Shown here piece after piece: positions 1-8,456 of a DNA stretch of 64,000 nt. This stretch comes from Massilia sp. BSC265. Lineage in GTDB: Bacteria > Pseudomonadota > Gammaproteobacteria > Burkholderiales > Burkholderiaceae_D. The stretch lies in assembly GCF_000740675.1 (NCBI RefSeq), contig NZ_JPXI01000042.1:186001-250000 (forward strand), in the 5' to 3' direction. Numbering within the stretch: position 1 is the stretch's first letter; each line of letters begins with the position of its first letter. The notes beneath the pieces are model-generated. The model was not told where the DNA came from, did no database searches, and worked only from the letters and a program-made list of their open reading frames with translations. The translations under genes and the position numbers were made by a program.

Positions 1-860
1 GGGTCGAGCAACAGGGTGGCGCCGTCCGGCAGCGCCGCCAGGGCGGTGGCGGCATTCGCATAGGGGGCCAGGTGCACGCCGTCGGCTTCGAGGCGGGCGC
101 GCACTTCAGGCGGCACCTTGCCTTCGCCGACGAACAGGGTCGCGTCCGCGCGGCCGATGAGTGCATGCGCCAGGAACACCGGGTTGAAGCTGACGTCGGC
201 GCCGCGCAGGTTGAACAGGTAGGCGATGTCGTCCAGCGTCGAGATGAAGTGGAAGCCGGCGCCATGCTGCTCCATCGCGGCGCGGGTGGCGGCCAGCTTC
301 TCGAGGCGGCTCAGGCTCGCATACGGCGGCAGGTGCTCGAAGACCGGATCGCCTGGCAATGCCGGGCGATCCTGCCAGACTTCGTCGAGCAGGTCGATAT
401 CGGTACGGAGAGCGATGCCCTTGGCCGACAGGGCGTCCGCTAGCTGCCGTGCGCCGGCCAGGCCGAGCACGCGCGCGTCCACCGCGACCGTCTGGCCTGC
501 CGACAGGTTCGCCGCCAGCCAGTCCACGTGCATCTGGCTCGCCGCGCCCGGGATCTTCATCAGGGCGATGTTGCTGCCGGCCAGCTCGGTTTCTGCCTGG
601 GTCCAGTAGCGGCCATCGGTCCACACACCGGCGAAATCGGCGGTCGCAATGAAAGTGCCGACCGAACCGGTGAAGCCGGACAGCCACTCCCTGCCCTTCC
701 AGTGGCCGGGCAGGTATTCCGACAGGTGCGGATCGCTCGACGGCACGACGCAGGCGTCGATGCCGGCACGCGCCATCGCGCTGCGCAGGCGCGCCAGGCG
801 GTCCGCAATGGCAGACATCTGGACTTGTTCGAATGCGGGAGTGGACATGGCTTGAATCAT
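1..860 (-). CDS. Xaa-Pro aminopeptidase (aminopeptidase P, M24B), 3' part missing
   Basis: Only the N-terminal 286 residues are in the window; the gene runs off the left edge. They form the creatinase/aminopeptidase P N-terminal domain, with SDPHLSEYLPGHWKGR near residues 42-57, SGFTGSVGT near 61-69, DGRYWTQA at 82-89 and STLDDIAYLFNLRG at 207-220, all typical of cytosolic proline aminopeptidases that remove N-terminal residues preceding proline. The metal-binding pita-bread domain lies outside the window. The start at 860 has GGAA about 8 bases upstream; an in-frame ATG at 848 is an alternative. The family call is strong; the exact paralogue is open. Confidence 0.85.
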   Translation of the reverse strand, partial: MIQAMSTPAFEQVQMSAIADRLARLRSAMARAGIDACVVPSSDPHLSEYLPGHWKGREWLSGFTGSVGTFIATADFAGVWTDGRYWTQAETELAGSNIALMKIPGAASQMHVDWLAANLSAGQTVAVDARVLGLAGARQLADALSAKGIALRTDIDLLDEVWQDRPALPGDPVFEHLPPYASLSRLEKLAATRAAMEQHGAGFHFISTLDDIAYLFNLRGADVSFNPVFLAHALIGRADATLFVGEGKVPPEVRARLEADGVHLAPYANAATALAALPDGATLLLD

Positions 861-993
861 CGTTGTTTTCCAAGCCACGTATGATACGCCGCAATGCACT
901 GACGTGGCGCTCCCGGTTATTGCGTTATGACATCATCCGCTACAATGTCTCGGACAATGAGCGACCGGCAAGCAGCCGGCCCAGGAGACAGAC

Positions 994-1356
994 ATGGATT
1001 TTGAGGCAGCCAAGGCCTTGTGCCGCAGCTTTCCCGGCTGCACCGAAGACACCAAGTGGGACCACGACACCGTCTTTTCGGTCGGGGCCAAGATGTTTGC
1101 TGTCACCAACAAGGACGGCCCCTCGACGGGCTTCAGCCTGAAGGCCGACGGCGAGCGCTTCCTCGAACTGACCGACCGGACCGGCATCATCCCGGCCCCT
1201 TACCTGGCACGCGCCAAATGGGTCTTCGTGACACCGGAAGCCCGGCTCGACGACGAGGAGTTCGCGGCCCTGCTGCGCCGCTCCTACGAGCTCGTCTTCG
1301 CCAAGCTCACCCGCAAACTGCAGCGTGACATCATCGGCAACGAAACGGGAGCCTGA
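994..1356 (+). CDS. MmcQ/YjbR family protein
   Basis: A 120-residue protein of the MmcQ/YjbR family (CyaY-like fold, double-wing DNA-binding annotation). The family signature CRSFPGCTEDTKW lies near residues 9-21 and the KMFAV strand near 32-36. A GGAGA ribosome site precedes the ATG by about 6 bases. It stands alone between the divergent aminopeptidase and hpt. The biochemical role of the family is poorly known, so only the family is claimed. Confidence 0.85.
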   Translation: MDFEAAKALCRSFPGCTEDTKWDHDTVFSVGAKMFAVTNKDGPSTGFSLKADGERFLELTDRTGIIPAPYLARAKWVFVTPEARLDDEEFAALLRRSYELVFAKLTRKLQRDIIGNETGA

Positions 1357-1435
1357 TTCCAACAGGAACGCGTCTGCGCACCCGATTGGCGCATAATCCC
1401 ATCGCTATATCCCGCCACCAAAAGACAGAACGACC

Positions 1436-2065
1436 ATGCAAGACTACCACCATGACCGCGCCCGCGCGCTCCTCGCCAACGCCACCCAGATCGTCACGCC
1501 GGAGGAAGTCCAGGCCGCAGTGGCGCGCGTCGCCGCCCAGCTGAACACGCGTTTCGGCAATCCTGAAGAAAAGGCCTTCCCGCTGGTGCTGGGCGTCATG
1601 GGCGGGGCCGTCGTGTTCACCGGCCACCTGCTGCCCCAGCTCGACTTCCCCCTCGAATTCGATTACATCCACGTGAGCCGCTACGGCGACGCCGACCGTG
1701 GCGGCCAGATCGTGTGGAAGGTCATTCCGCGCCAGGACGTGGCAGGCCGCACCATCGTGGTGGTCGACGACATCCTCGACGAAGGCGAGACCCTCGCCCA
1801 CGTGAAGCAGCGCCTGCTCGACATGGGCGCGGCCGAAGTGATCGTTGCGGTATTCGCGGACAAGGACCTCAAGCGCGCCAAGCCGATCAAGGCCGACCTG
1901 GTCGGCCTCACGCTGCCGAACGAGTTCGTGGTCGGCTTCGGCATGGACGTGTACAACTACTGGCGCAACCTGCCGGGACTGTGGTCGATCAATCAGGACG
2001 ATCTGAGTGCGGCGAACGAACCGGCGCCGCCGTTTCCGACGCCCGACGCGAAGCGCCTGGATTGA
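1436..2065 (+). CDS. hpt: hypoxanthine-guanine phosphoribosyltransferase
   Basis: A 209-residue type I phosphoribosyltransferase of purine salvage that converts hypoxanthine or guanine plus PRPP to IMP or GMP. The PRPP-binding loop reads IVVVDDILDEGETL at residues 107-120 and the first PRTase strand VLGVMGGAVVF at 51-61. The purine-binding end GFGMDVYNYWRNLPGLW near 167-183 is the form seen in betaproteobacterial 'hypoxanthine-guanine phosphoribosyltransferase' proteins. It is followed directly by a dispersed inverted repeat that may end its transcript. Confidence 0.9.
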   Translation: MQDYHHDRARALLANATQIVTPEEVQAAVARVAAQLNTRFGNPEEKAFPLVLGVMGGAVVFTGHLLPQLDFPLEFDYIHVSRYGDADRGGQIVWKVIPRQDVAGRTIVVVDDILDEGETLAHVKQRLLDMGAAEVIVAVFADKDLKRAKPIKADLVGLTLPNEFVVGFGMDVYNYWRNLPGLWSINQDDLSAANEPAPPFPTPDAKRLD

Positions 2066-2068
2066 TTT

Positions 2069-2176
2069 TGTAGGGTGGGCGGCTTTGCCGCCCACGCTGT
2101 GATAGGTGAAAAAAGATACGCCGCGATAACGCCGGCGATAGTTGACCGCGTGGGCTGGAGACCCGCCCACCCTACA
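2069..2176. repeat. TAGGGTGGGC dispersed repeat, copy 1
   Basis: The element opens with TGTAGGGTGGGCGG and closes with CCCGCCCACCCTACA, an imperfect terminal inverted repeat. GGCGGCTTTGCCGCC near the left end forms its own hairpin. It fills nearly the whole gap between the convergent hpt and nitronate monooxygenase genes. Related copies lie at 14238-14343, 37836-37974 and 42344-42384. Confidence 0.8.
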
Positions 2177-2178
2177 GG

Positions 2179-3135
2179 TCAGCCCAGCGCCAGGCGCGCC
2201 CGCGCCGCCGCGTATTCCGCCTTCAGGCGCTCGACCATCTCGGCCACGCTCGGCACGTCATCCATCAGTCCCACGCCCTGCCCTGCGCCCCAGATGTCGC
2301 GCCAGGCCTTGGCGCTACCCGAGCCGAAGCTCATCTTGCTCTTGTCCGATTCCGGCAGGTTGTCCGGATCCAGGCCGGCCGCCACGATCGATTTTTTCAG
2401 GTAGTTACCGTGCACGCCCGTGAACAGGTTGGTGTACACGACGTCGGCCGCCGTCGATTCCACGATCGCATTGCGGTAGGCGTCGGGCACGTTCGATTCC
2501 CTGGTGGCCAGCCAGCGCGAGCCGATGTAGGCGAAGTCGGCGCCCATGGCCTGGGCCGCGAGGATCGCGTCGCCGGTGGCGATCGAGCCGGACAGCGCGA
2601 CCGGGCCCTTGAAGAACTTGCGCACCTCGCCCACCAACGCGAAGGGCGACAGCGCACCCGCATGGCCGCCGGCGCCGGCCGCCACCAGGATCAGGCCATC
2701 CACGCCCGCCTCCAGCGCCTTTTCCGCATGGCGGATCGAGACCACGTCGTGCAGCACGATGCCGCCGTAGGCATGTACGGCATCGAGCATCTCTTTCGGC
2801 GGTGCGCGCAGCGAGGAGATGATGATCGGCACCTGGTGCTTCACGCAGACCTCGACGTCGTGTGCCAGGCGGTCGTTCGACCCATGCACGATCTGGTTCA
2901 CCGCGATCGGGCCGACCTTCACGCCGGGATTGGCTTCCTGGTAGTCGGCCAGCTCGCGCTGCAGGTCGGTCAGCCAGGTGTCGAGCAGTTCGGCCGGACG
3001 CGCGTTCAGGGCGGGGAAGGAACCGACGATGCCGGCCTTGCACTGGGCCGCCACCAGCGCGGGACCGCTGGCGATGAACATCGGCGAAGCGATGACAGGG
3101 AGGGACAGGTGTTGCAGCACGGGTGGCAGCGTCAT
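2179..3135 (-). CDS. NAD(P)H-dependent flavin oxidoreductase, nitronate monooxygenase family
   Basis: A 318-residue FMN-binding TIM-barrel enzyme. The family signature AGAGGHAG is at residues 153-160. The phosphate-binding part of the barrel, SGSIATGDAILAAQAMGAD, is at 182-200, followed by YIGSRW. Enzymes of this family oxidise nitronates such as propionate 3-nitronate, or act as NADH:quinone reductases, and the substrate cannot be told from sequence. It is monocistronic and convergent with hpt. Confidence 0.88.
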   Translation of the reverse strand: MTLPPVLQHLSLPVIASPMFIASGPALVAAQCKAGIVGSFPALNARPAELLDTWLTDLQRELADYQEANPGVKVGPIAVNQIVHGSNDRLAHDVEVCVKHQVPIIISSLRAPPKEMLDAVHAYGGIVLHDVVSIRHAEKALEAGVDGLILVAAGAGGHAGALSPFALVGEVRKFFKGPVALSGSIATGDAILAAQAMGADFAYIGSRWLATRESNVPDAYRNAIVESTAADVVYTNLFTGVHGNYLKKSIVAAGLDPDNLPESDKSKMSFGSGSAKAWRDIWGAGQGVGLMDDVPSVAEMVERLKAEYAAARARLALG

Positions 3136-3231
3136 GGAGGGCTTTCGCTCGTCAGGTTGATGGGAAGGTCTCCGGGCATTATATCCCCGAAAAAAGAACG
3201 ATCGTGCTAGATTTTTACCTCTAATTCTGGG

Positions 3232-4155
3232 CTAGGCGTCGATGATCAGCGGTCCTTCGATACGGGCGGCCCCGGCCCGCACCAGTGCCGCGGCAGCCCA
3301 CTGCGCCAGCGCATCCGCGTCCATGGCAAGCACTCCGCTACGTACCCGCTCGACCAGGGGAATCGAGATCAACAGCGCCGGAAGCGCGTCCAGCGCCAGC
3401 GTGCGCCGCTCCAGCAGCAGGAATTTCAACAGCACCTTGACGGCATTCTGCGCATTGCGCGCCGGGTCGGCGCTCAGGTAATCCAGGCGCGCCCTGGCTC
3501 GCCGAAGCGCCGCGGGCACGTCGCCGAACACCGCGCCATGGCCGGGAATGACCACACGCGCGTCCAGGGTCCCGATCAGGTCGAGGGTCGCACCGACCTC
3601 GCCGAAGCCCGGCTCGCCAGCGAGCTCCGGGAACACCACGCCGAAACCGTTTTCCCACAGCGCGTCGCCAGAAACCAGGATGCCTTCCTCTTCGCAGAAG
3701 AACAGCAGCGCGTGCGGGTCGTGCCCGGGCGCCGCCACGATCTGCCAGCGCAGGTCGCCCAGCACCAGCGACTCGCCCGGCGCCAGCGTGGCATCGAAAC
3801 CGAAGCGCGCACATTGCTGGCCGGTGGCGCGGTAGCTGAGCGCATCCTCGTCCCATGCCGCCACCTTGGCGGCGTCAAGCGCCGGAATCGCGATCCGGCA
3901 GCCATACGCCTGCGCCAGCAGGGCATTGCCGCCGCAGTGGTCCGAGTGCAGGTGGGTATTGAGCAGGCGGTCCAGCGGCCGCCCGCCAAGGGCATGGCGC
4001 ACCAGCGCCAGGGTTTGCGCCGCATGCGTCACGTAGCCGCTGTCGACCAGCGCCGTTTCCGCAGCCCCGCTGAACAGGATGTTGTTGGACGACAGCCAGC
4101 CGCGCTCGAAAACGCGGATCGACGGGGGCAGGCCGAGGTCCGGATGCAAGCGCAC
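3232..4155 (-). CDS. metallo-beta-lactamase-fold hydrolase
   Basis: An MBL-fold protein of about 307 residues with the zinc-binding motif THLHSDHCGGN near residues 67-77 and later metal-ligand regions APGHDPH and SGDAL. It belongs to the broad group of metal-dependent hydrolases (glyoxalase-II-like). I chose a GTG start at 4155, one base after the stop codon of the upstream gene, because GGGGC lies just upstream and the homologous region begins there. Longer ATG starts would overlap that gene heavily. It is probably co-transcribed with the DUF1289 gene. The substrate is unknown. Confidence 0.75.
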   Translation of the reverse strand: MRLHPDLGLPPSIRVFERGWLSSNNILFSGAAETALVDSGYVTHAAQTLALVRHALGGRPLDRLLNTHLHSDHCGGNALLAQAYGCRIAIPALDAAKVAAWDEDALSYRATGQQCARFGFDATLAPGESLVLGDLRWQIVAAPGHDPHALLFFCEEEGILVSGDALWENGFGVVFPELAGEPGFGEVGATLDLIGTLDARVVIPGHGAVFGDVPAALRRARARLDYLSADPARNAQNAVKVLLKFLLLERRTLALDALPALLISIPLVERVRSGVLAMDADALAQWAAAALVRAGAARIEGPLIIDA

Positions 4156-4156
4156 C

Positions 4157-4381
4157 TTAGCCCCAGTCGATCTCGGCTTCGCGGCGCCGGATCTCGGCCC
4201 ACACTGCGCGCTTGTAATCGTCGCCGGCGCTGCCCCAGGCAACGATCTCGTCGATCGTGCGCAGGCAGCCGCGGCACAGCTTGGTATCGGGCTCCATTTG
4301 GCACACGTTGATGCAGGGAGAAGGAACAGGGCTTTGCGATTCCGGTGCGCCTGGCGCGGGTGATTTCTGTGGCAGGGACAT
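4157..4381 (-). CDS. DUF1289 small cysteine protein
   Basis: A 74-residue protein of the DUF1289 family (YdhL-like). Four cysteines at positions 23, 27, 36 and 39 sit in the family pattern SPCINVC...LCRGCLRTIDEI, followed by WGSAGDDYKRAVW. The spacing suggests a small Fe-S or zinc site, but this is inferred. It ends one base before the likely GTG start of the MBL-fold gene, so the two are probably translationally coupled. Confidence 0.85.
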   Translation of the reverse strand: MSLPQKSPAPGAPESQSPVPSPCINVCQMEPDTKLCRGCLRTIDEIVAWGSAGDDYKRAVWAEIRRREAEIDWG

Positions 4382-4475
4382 CAGATGAAGGCGCAGTCGA
4401 AGAACGGGTTAATTCAGAGACATTCCCACTATGGAGGAATGCCGATAAGGATTCAATTTTAATTCTGGTATTGGC

Positions 4476-4919
4476 TTATTGCCGGTCAATGACATTTGAA
4501 GCGGCCAGTGCTTTGCGCGCCAGCTTGTCGGAAAAGCGTTCCGTGTCGATCAAACAACGCTCGTGCGTCCCTTCGCAGACTTTTTCAAGCTCGTCCCAGG
4601 CTTCGACACGGAAGCGCACGCGCCGACCCTCGACTTCCAGCACCTCGCCACGAATCGTCAGCCGCATGCCCGGCAGTGTCGGCGCCAGGTGGCGGAAGCT
4701 CACCATGGTCCCCAGGCTCTGCTCCCGCGGCCAGTCGACATGGGGCATCATGCCATGCAAACAAGCAAGTTCCATCATGCCGACGAGATAGCCTGTCGCG
4801 AGCACGTCCGGCATGGCGCGGCAAAACAAGGTATCGTGGTAAAGCTGGGGCACGGTAGCGCGCTCCGGGACGGTGTAGTGCCATTCGAAGCGATGGCCGG
4901 GCTGGAAGGTGGGATGCAT
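4476..4919 (-). CDS. hotdog-fold thioesterase family protein
   Basis: A 147-residue single hotdog-fold protein. The N-terminal half (RATVPQLYHD, then ATGYLVGMMELACL) and the second half (GTMVSFRHLAPTLPGM followed by RGEVLEVEGRRVRFRVEAWDE) match the acyl-CoA thioesterase / fluoroacetyl-CoA thioesterase-like group. The substrate is unknown. It is monocistronic and divergent from the esterase gene at 5032. Confidence 0.72.
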   Translation of the reverse strand: MHPTFQPGHRFEWHYTVPERATVPQLYHDTLFCRAMPDVLATGYLVGMMELACLHGMMPHVDWPREQSLGTMVSFRHLAPTLPGMRLTIRGEVLEVEGRRVRFRVEAWDELEKVCEGTHERCLIDTERFSDKLARKALAASNVIDRQ

Positions 4920-5031
4920 GCGTGAAGCTTAGCGCATGCGCGGCCACTTGGCTTGCTGCGGCAACACGGTTGCAAGGCTGCCGTAAGCATGGGCAGCGAG
5001 ATTGCAAGCAATGGCACGAACAGGAGGGCCA

Positions 5032-6099
5032 ATGAAGCTGAACAAGAAACTGATGGCACAGATGCGTGCCGCTACCCACTCGACGGTGCACTCGTTCCTG
5101 CACAAGGGTCCAGCGGCCGCCGATACCATGATCCAGGAAACGCTGAAAAATGCCACCGCGATGCAGCGCGAAGCCCAGCGCCAGATGCGCAGCGTGGGTG
5201 TGGGCTTGCCGGCGGCTGCCAGCGATCCCTTCGAAGCGGAGCTCGGCGTCAGCCAACCCGGAAAATTTATCGACGGTAGCCATACGAACCCGGCCGGCAC
5301 GCGCGACTACAAGCTCTACGTTCCGGGCAGCTATGCCGGCCAACCAGTGCCGCTGCTGGTCATGCTGCACGGCTGCACCCAGGATCCGGAGGACTTCGCC
5401 AACGGCACCGGCATGAACGAGCTGGCGGAGGAAACACCCTGCCTGGTGCTGTACCCGGCGCAGAGCAAGGCAGCCAATCCCTCGCGCTGCTGGAACTGGT
5501 TCAACGCGGTCGACCAGCAGCGCGACCAGGGCGAGCCCTCGATCATCGCCGGCATGACGCGCGCGATCATGGAACAATATCTGGTCGATCCGGAACAGGT
5601 CTACGTGGCGGGCCTGTCGGCCGGCGGCGCGATGGCGACCATCATGGGAACGCTCTATCCTGACCTGTATGCGGCCGTGGGCGTGCATTCGGGGCTGCCG
5701 TTCGCGGCGGCGCACGACCTGCCATCGGCGCTGGCGGCCATGAAGGGCGAGTTTCGGCGCGCGGCGCTGGAAGCCCAGCGGCCCGGACGCCTGCTGCCGA
5801 TCATCGTCTTCCACGGCGACCAGGACACCACCGTGCACCCGGTGAATGCCGACGAGCTCATCGCCCAGGGGGCGCTGCAGGCGGCACGCCGCGCGGCGGA
5901 GCCGGGCCGGGTGCCGGACGGCCATGCCTACACGCGCACCGTGCACCATCGCGAGGATGGAGCGGTGCATGCCGAGCACTGGCTGATCCACGGCGCAGGC
6001 CATGCCTGGTCGGGCGGGCGCGCGCGCGGCAGCTATACCGACGGACGCGGGCCGGATGCGAGCCGGGAGATGCTGCGCTTTTTTCGGACGCGGCGCTAA
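5032..6099 (+). CDS. PHB depolymerase family esterase
   Basis: A 355-residue alpha/beta-hydrolase of the poly(3-hydroxybutyrate) depolymerase/esterase family. The oxyanion region LHGCTQD is at residues 112-118 and the lipase box GLSAGGA at 184-190 (nucleophile Ser186). An acidic residue in HGDQDTTVHP and a histidine in HGAGHAWSGG complete the likely triad. There is no clear signal peptide; the amphipathic N-terminus of about 60 residues is common in intracellular phasin-like or LpqC-type members. A perfect AGGAGG lies 5 bases before the ATG at 5032, which decides the start over an upstream ATG. Confidence 0.85.
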   Translation: MKLNKKLMAQMRAATHSTVHSFLHKGPAAADTMIQETLKNATAMQREAQRQMRSVGVGLPAAASDPFEAELGVSQPGKFIDGSHTNPAGTRDYKLYVPGSYAGQPVPLLVMLHGCTQDPEDFANGTGMNELAEETPCLVLYPAQSKAANPSRCWNWFNAVDQQRDQGEPSIIAGMTRAIMEQYLVDPEQVYVAGLSAGGAMATIMGTLYPDLYAAVGVHSGLPFAAAHDLPSALAAMKGEFRRAALEAQRPGRLLPIIVFHGDQDTTVHPVNADELIAQGALQAARRAAEPGRVPDGHAYTRTVHHREDGAVHAEHWLIHGAGHAWSGGRARGSYTDGRGPDASREMLRFFRTRR

Positions 6100-6311
6100 C
6101 CGGCCCGGCGCTTCGTCTCCTCGGCCTCGATATGGGCACGCAGGCAGGCCGGGCACCAGCAGCCGGCAGCCTCTTGCGGCACCGGCACGGCAGGTGGCAG
6201 CGCCGTGCACCAGCAGGGTTCAAGGCTGCCCTGGGCCATGGCGCAGCCGAATTCGGCGCCGCAGCGGGTGCAGGTAGTCACGGGGGGCGCCCCGGTTGGA
6301 AACGTGCTCAT
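6096..6311 (-). CDS. cysteine-rich CWC family protein
   Basis: A 71-residue protein with eight cysteines (positions 14, 17, 23, 33, 35, 51, 53 and 56) in the pattern CTRCG...PCWC...CWCPACL, which defines the small cysteine-rich CWC family. It probably binds metal; no function is known. Its stop overlaps the stop of the convergent esterase gene by 4 bases. A longer reading with upstream ATGs exists, but the conserved part begins near the chosen ATG. Confidence 0.8.
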   Translation of the reverse strand: MSTFPTGAPPVTTCTRCGAEFGCAMAQGSLEPCWCTALPPAVPVPQEAAGCWCPACLRAHIEAEETKRRAG

Positions 6312-6421
6312 GGTCGGGTACGGTGGGGATCGACCCCATAAAATACAACAAGACGCCATATAATCAGCACAAGTACTACGCTGTTGCCTTAAAATCTCGC
6401 GACATTTATTTTGGACCCTCC

Positions 6422-7351
6422 ATGAACGCAACCTTGAGCAGCCTGAATACCGACGACCAACCCAGCGACCTGACCAAGGTGTCGCCGCAGATCAAGGCGC
6501 AGATCCTGGCCGAGGCGCTCCCCTACATCCGCAATTTCCACGGCAAGACCATCGTCATCAAGTACGGCGGCAACGCCATGACCGACGAGCGCCTGAAGCA
6601 TGGTTTCGCACGCGACGTCATCTTGCTCAAGCTGGTGGGCATGAATCCGGTCGTGGTGCACGGCGGCGGTCCGCAGATCGACAATGCGCTGAAGAAGATC
6701 GGCAAGCAGGGTACCTTCGTGCAGGGCATGCGCATCACCGACGAAGAAACCATGGAAGTGGTCGAGTGGGTGCTGGGCGGTGAAGTCCAGCAGGACATCG
6801 TCATGCTGATCAACCACTACGGCGGCCAGGCCGTGGGCCTCACCGGCAAGGACGGTGGCCTGATCCGCGCCCGCCGCATGAGCATGCCGGACAAGGAAAA
6901 ACCGGGTGAATTCCTGGACATCGGTTTCGTCGGCGAGATCGAGGCGATCAACCCTGCCGTCGTCAAGGCGCTGCAGGACGATGCCTTCATCCCGATCATC
7001 TCGCCGATCGGCTTCGGCCAGGACGGCCAGGCCTACAACATCAATGCCGACGTCGTCGCCGGCAAGATCGCCGAGATCCTGAAAGCCGAAAAGCTCATCA
7101 TGATGACCAATATCGCCGGCGTCCAGGACAAGAACGGCAACCTGGTCACCGACCTGTCGGCACGCGAGATCGACGAGATGTTCGCGGACGGCACGATTTC
7201 AGGCGGCATGCTGCCGAAAATCTCGTCGGCACTGGACGCTGCGAAGTCGGGCGTCAATACCGTGCACATCATCGATGGCCGTATCGAACACAGTTTGTTG
7301 CTGGAAGTCTTGACCGAACAGGCATTTGGCACTATGATCCGGTCTCACTGA
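6422..7351 (+). CDS. argB: acetylglutamate kinase
   Basis: A 309-residue amino-acid kinase that phosphorylates N-acetyl-L-glutamate in the second step of arginine synthesis. It has the glycine-rich KYGGNAM at 47-53, HGGGPQI at 80-86, the substrate-binding region NINADVVAGKIA, and the C-terminal SGGMLPKI typical of ArgB. The ATG at 6422 gives the usual betaproteobacterial length; in-frame ATGs further upstream lie in non-coding, AT-rich DNA. No other arg gene is adjacent. Two hairpins follow before a tRNA gene. Confidence 0.95.
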   Translation: MNATLSSLNTDDQPSDLTKVSPQIKAQILAEALPYIRNFHGKTIVIKYGGNAMTDERLKHGFARDVILLKLVGMNPVVVHGGGPQIDNALKKIGKQGTFVQGMRITDEETMEVVEWVLGGEVQQDIVMLINHYGGQAVGLTGKDGGLIRARRMSMPDKEKPGEFLDIGFVGEIEAINPAVVKALQDDAFIPIISPIGFGQDGQAYNINADVVAGKIAEILKAEKLIMMTNIAGVQDKNGNLVTDLSAREIDEMFADGTISGGMLPKISSALDAAKSGVNTVHIIDGRIEHSLLLEVLTEQAFGTMIRSH

Positions 7352-7354
7352 TTT

Positions 7355-7380
7355 TTTGTGGCGGAAATTTTCGCCACAAA
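7355..7380. terminator. near-palindrome after argB
   Basis: Nine-base arms TTTGTGGCG and CGCCACAAA flank a self-complementary centre, so almost all 26 bases pair. It begins 4 bases after the argB stop. A run of T lies upstream rather than downstream, so it is not a textbook rho-independent terminator on the plus strand, but an RNA hairpin here could protect or end the argB transcript. Confidence 0.5.
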
Positions 7381-7394
7381 GAATACTCGGTTGT

Positions 7395-7417
7395 TTGTGG
7401 CGGGATTCCCGCCACAA
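7395..7417. repeat. second TTGTGGCGGG inverted repeat
   Basis: A perfect inverted repeat with 11-base arms, TTGTGGCGGGA and TCCCGCCACAA, around a single T. It shares its arm sequence with the hairpin 15 bases upstream, so the two form a tandem pair between argB and tRNA-Thr. A role in termination or RNA processing is possible. Confidence 0.6.
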
Positions 7418-7431
7418 GGAAAACCTCGAAT

Positions 7432-7506
<75 letters not shown>

Positions 7507-7528
7507 CTTCCCCCTGCAGTACCTCCCC

Positions 7529-8431
7529 TCAGTACACCCGCTCCACCTTGATGCCGCGCTTGCGCAGCAGCTCGGGCAGGCCGCGTTGTCCCAGCAGGTG
7601 CAGCAGTCCCACCGCCACCACCGCCTTGTCTTCGCGCGCCAGCAGCGCGGCCACCTTGTCCGCCATCGGTCCGTTGCGCTCGTCGAGCAGGATCTCGCGC
7701 GTGAATTTCCCAGTCAGGCTGTCGTCGCTTTCCACCCGTTGCATCAAGCCCTCCTGGGCCTCGCGGTCGGCGCGCTCGTAGGCCTCGAGCATCTCGCGCG
7801 TTTCGCGCAGCTGGCGGCCCGAGGCCATGTCTTCCAGCGCCTCTTCCAGCAGACGCCATTGCGCATCGATCGGCAGGCGGTTCAGCAGGGCCGCCTGGTA
7901 CTGCATGGTCTCGAGCTCGGCGATGCGGGTCTTGCCTTTGCGCGCCAGCGTGGCGAGGTGGTCGTCGACGCCAAGGGTCGGGTCGTAGCCCAGCTTGACG
8001 GTATCGAACACGGCCAGCATCGTCACCAGCATCCAGGGCTTGAACTGTGCCACGGCGGCCGGATCGAGCCCCTGCTTGCGGAGCGCGCCTTCGATGCGCG
8101 CACGCCGTTCGGGCGCCAGGCCAGCGTAGCCTGGGCTGCCGGGCGGGAACATGCCGTGCTGCTGGACGGCGGCCTCCACGGCGGCAGGGTCGCCCTTCAT
8201 GTCGATTTCCAACGCCAGCGTAGGCGCGGCCGCGACTGCCGCCCGGATGCGCGGCTCGAGGGGATAGAAGTCGGCGCGGCCGACGTGCATGGTGCCGTAC
8301 AAGTGCAGCGTGTGGCCGTGTCCCGTCACCTTGAACAGCGCACCTCGCGCCGTGCCCGCTTCGGCGGCCAGCGCCTGGAACGCCATCAGGAACAGGCTGA
8401 GGAACACCACTATAATCGGATGTCGTCGCAT
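7529..8431 (-). CDS. TraB/GumN family exported protein
   Basis: A 300-residue protein with a Sec signal peptide (about residues 1-22, ending FQALA) and the TraB/GumN motif HLYGTMHVG near 43-51. A second conserved stretch, VGLLHLLGQRGLPELL, lies near the C-terminus, where the family keeps a glycine-histidine pair. The family is thought to be metalloprotease-like (Tiki relatives), but activity in bacteria is unproven. It is divergent from the HAD gene with about 25 bases between starts. Confidence 0.85.
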   Translation of the reverse strand: MRRHPIIVVFLSLFLMAFQALAAEAGTARGALFKVTGHGHTLHLYGTMHVGRADFYPLEPRIRAAVAAAPTLALEIDMKGDPAAVEAAVQQHGMFPPGSPGYAGLAPERRARIEGALRKQGLDPAAVAQFKPWMLVTMLAVFDTVKLGYDPTLGVDDHLATLARKGKTRIAELETMQYQAALLNRLPIDAQWRLLEEALEDMASGRQLRETREMLEAYERADREAQEGLMQRVESDDSLTGKFTREILLDERNGPMADKVAALLAREDKAVVAVGLLHLLGQRGLPELLRKRGIKVERVY

Positions 8432-8456
8432 TCATTTCCCCCTTGAGTTTCGCATC

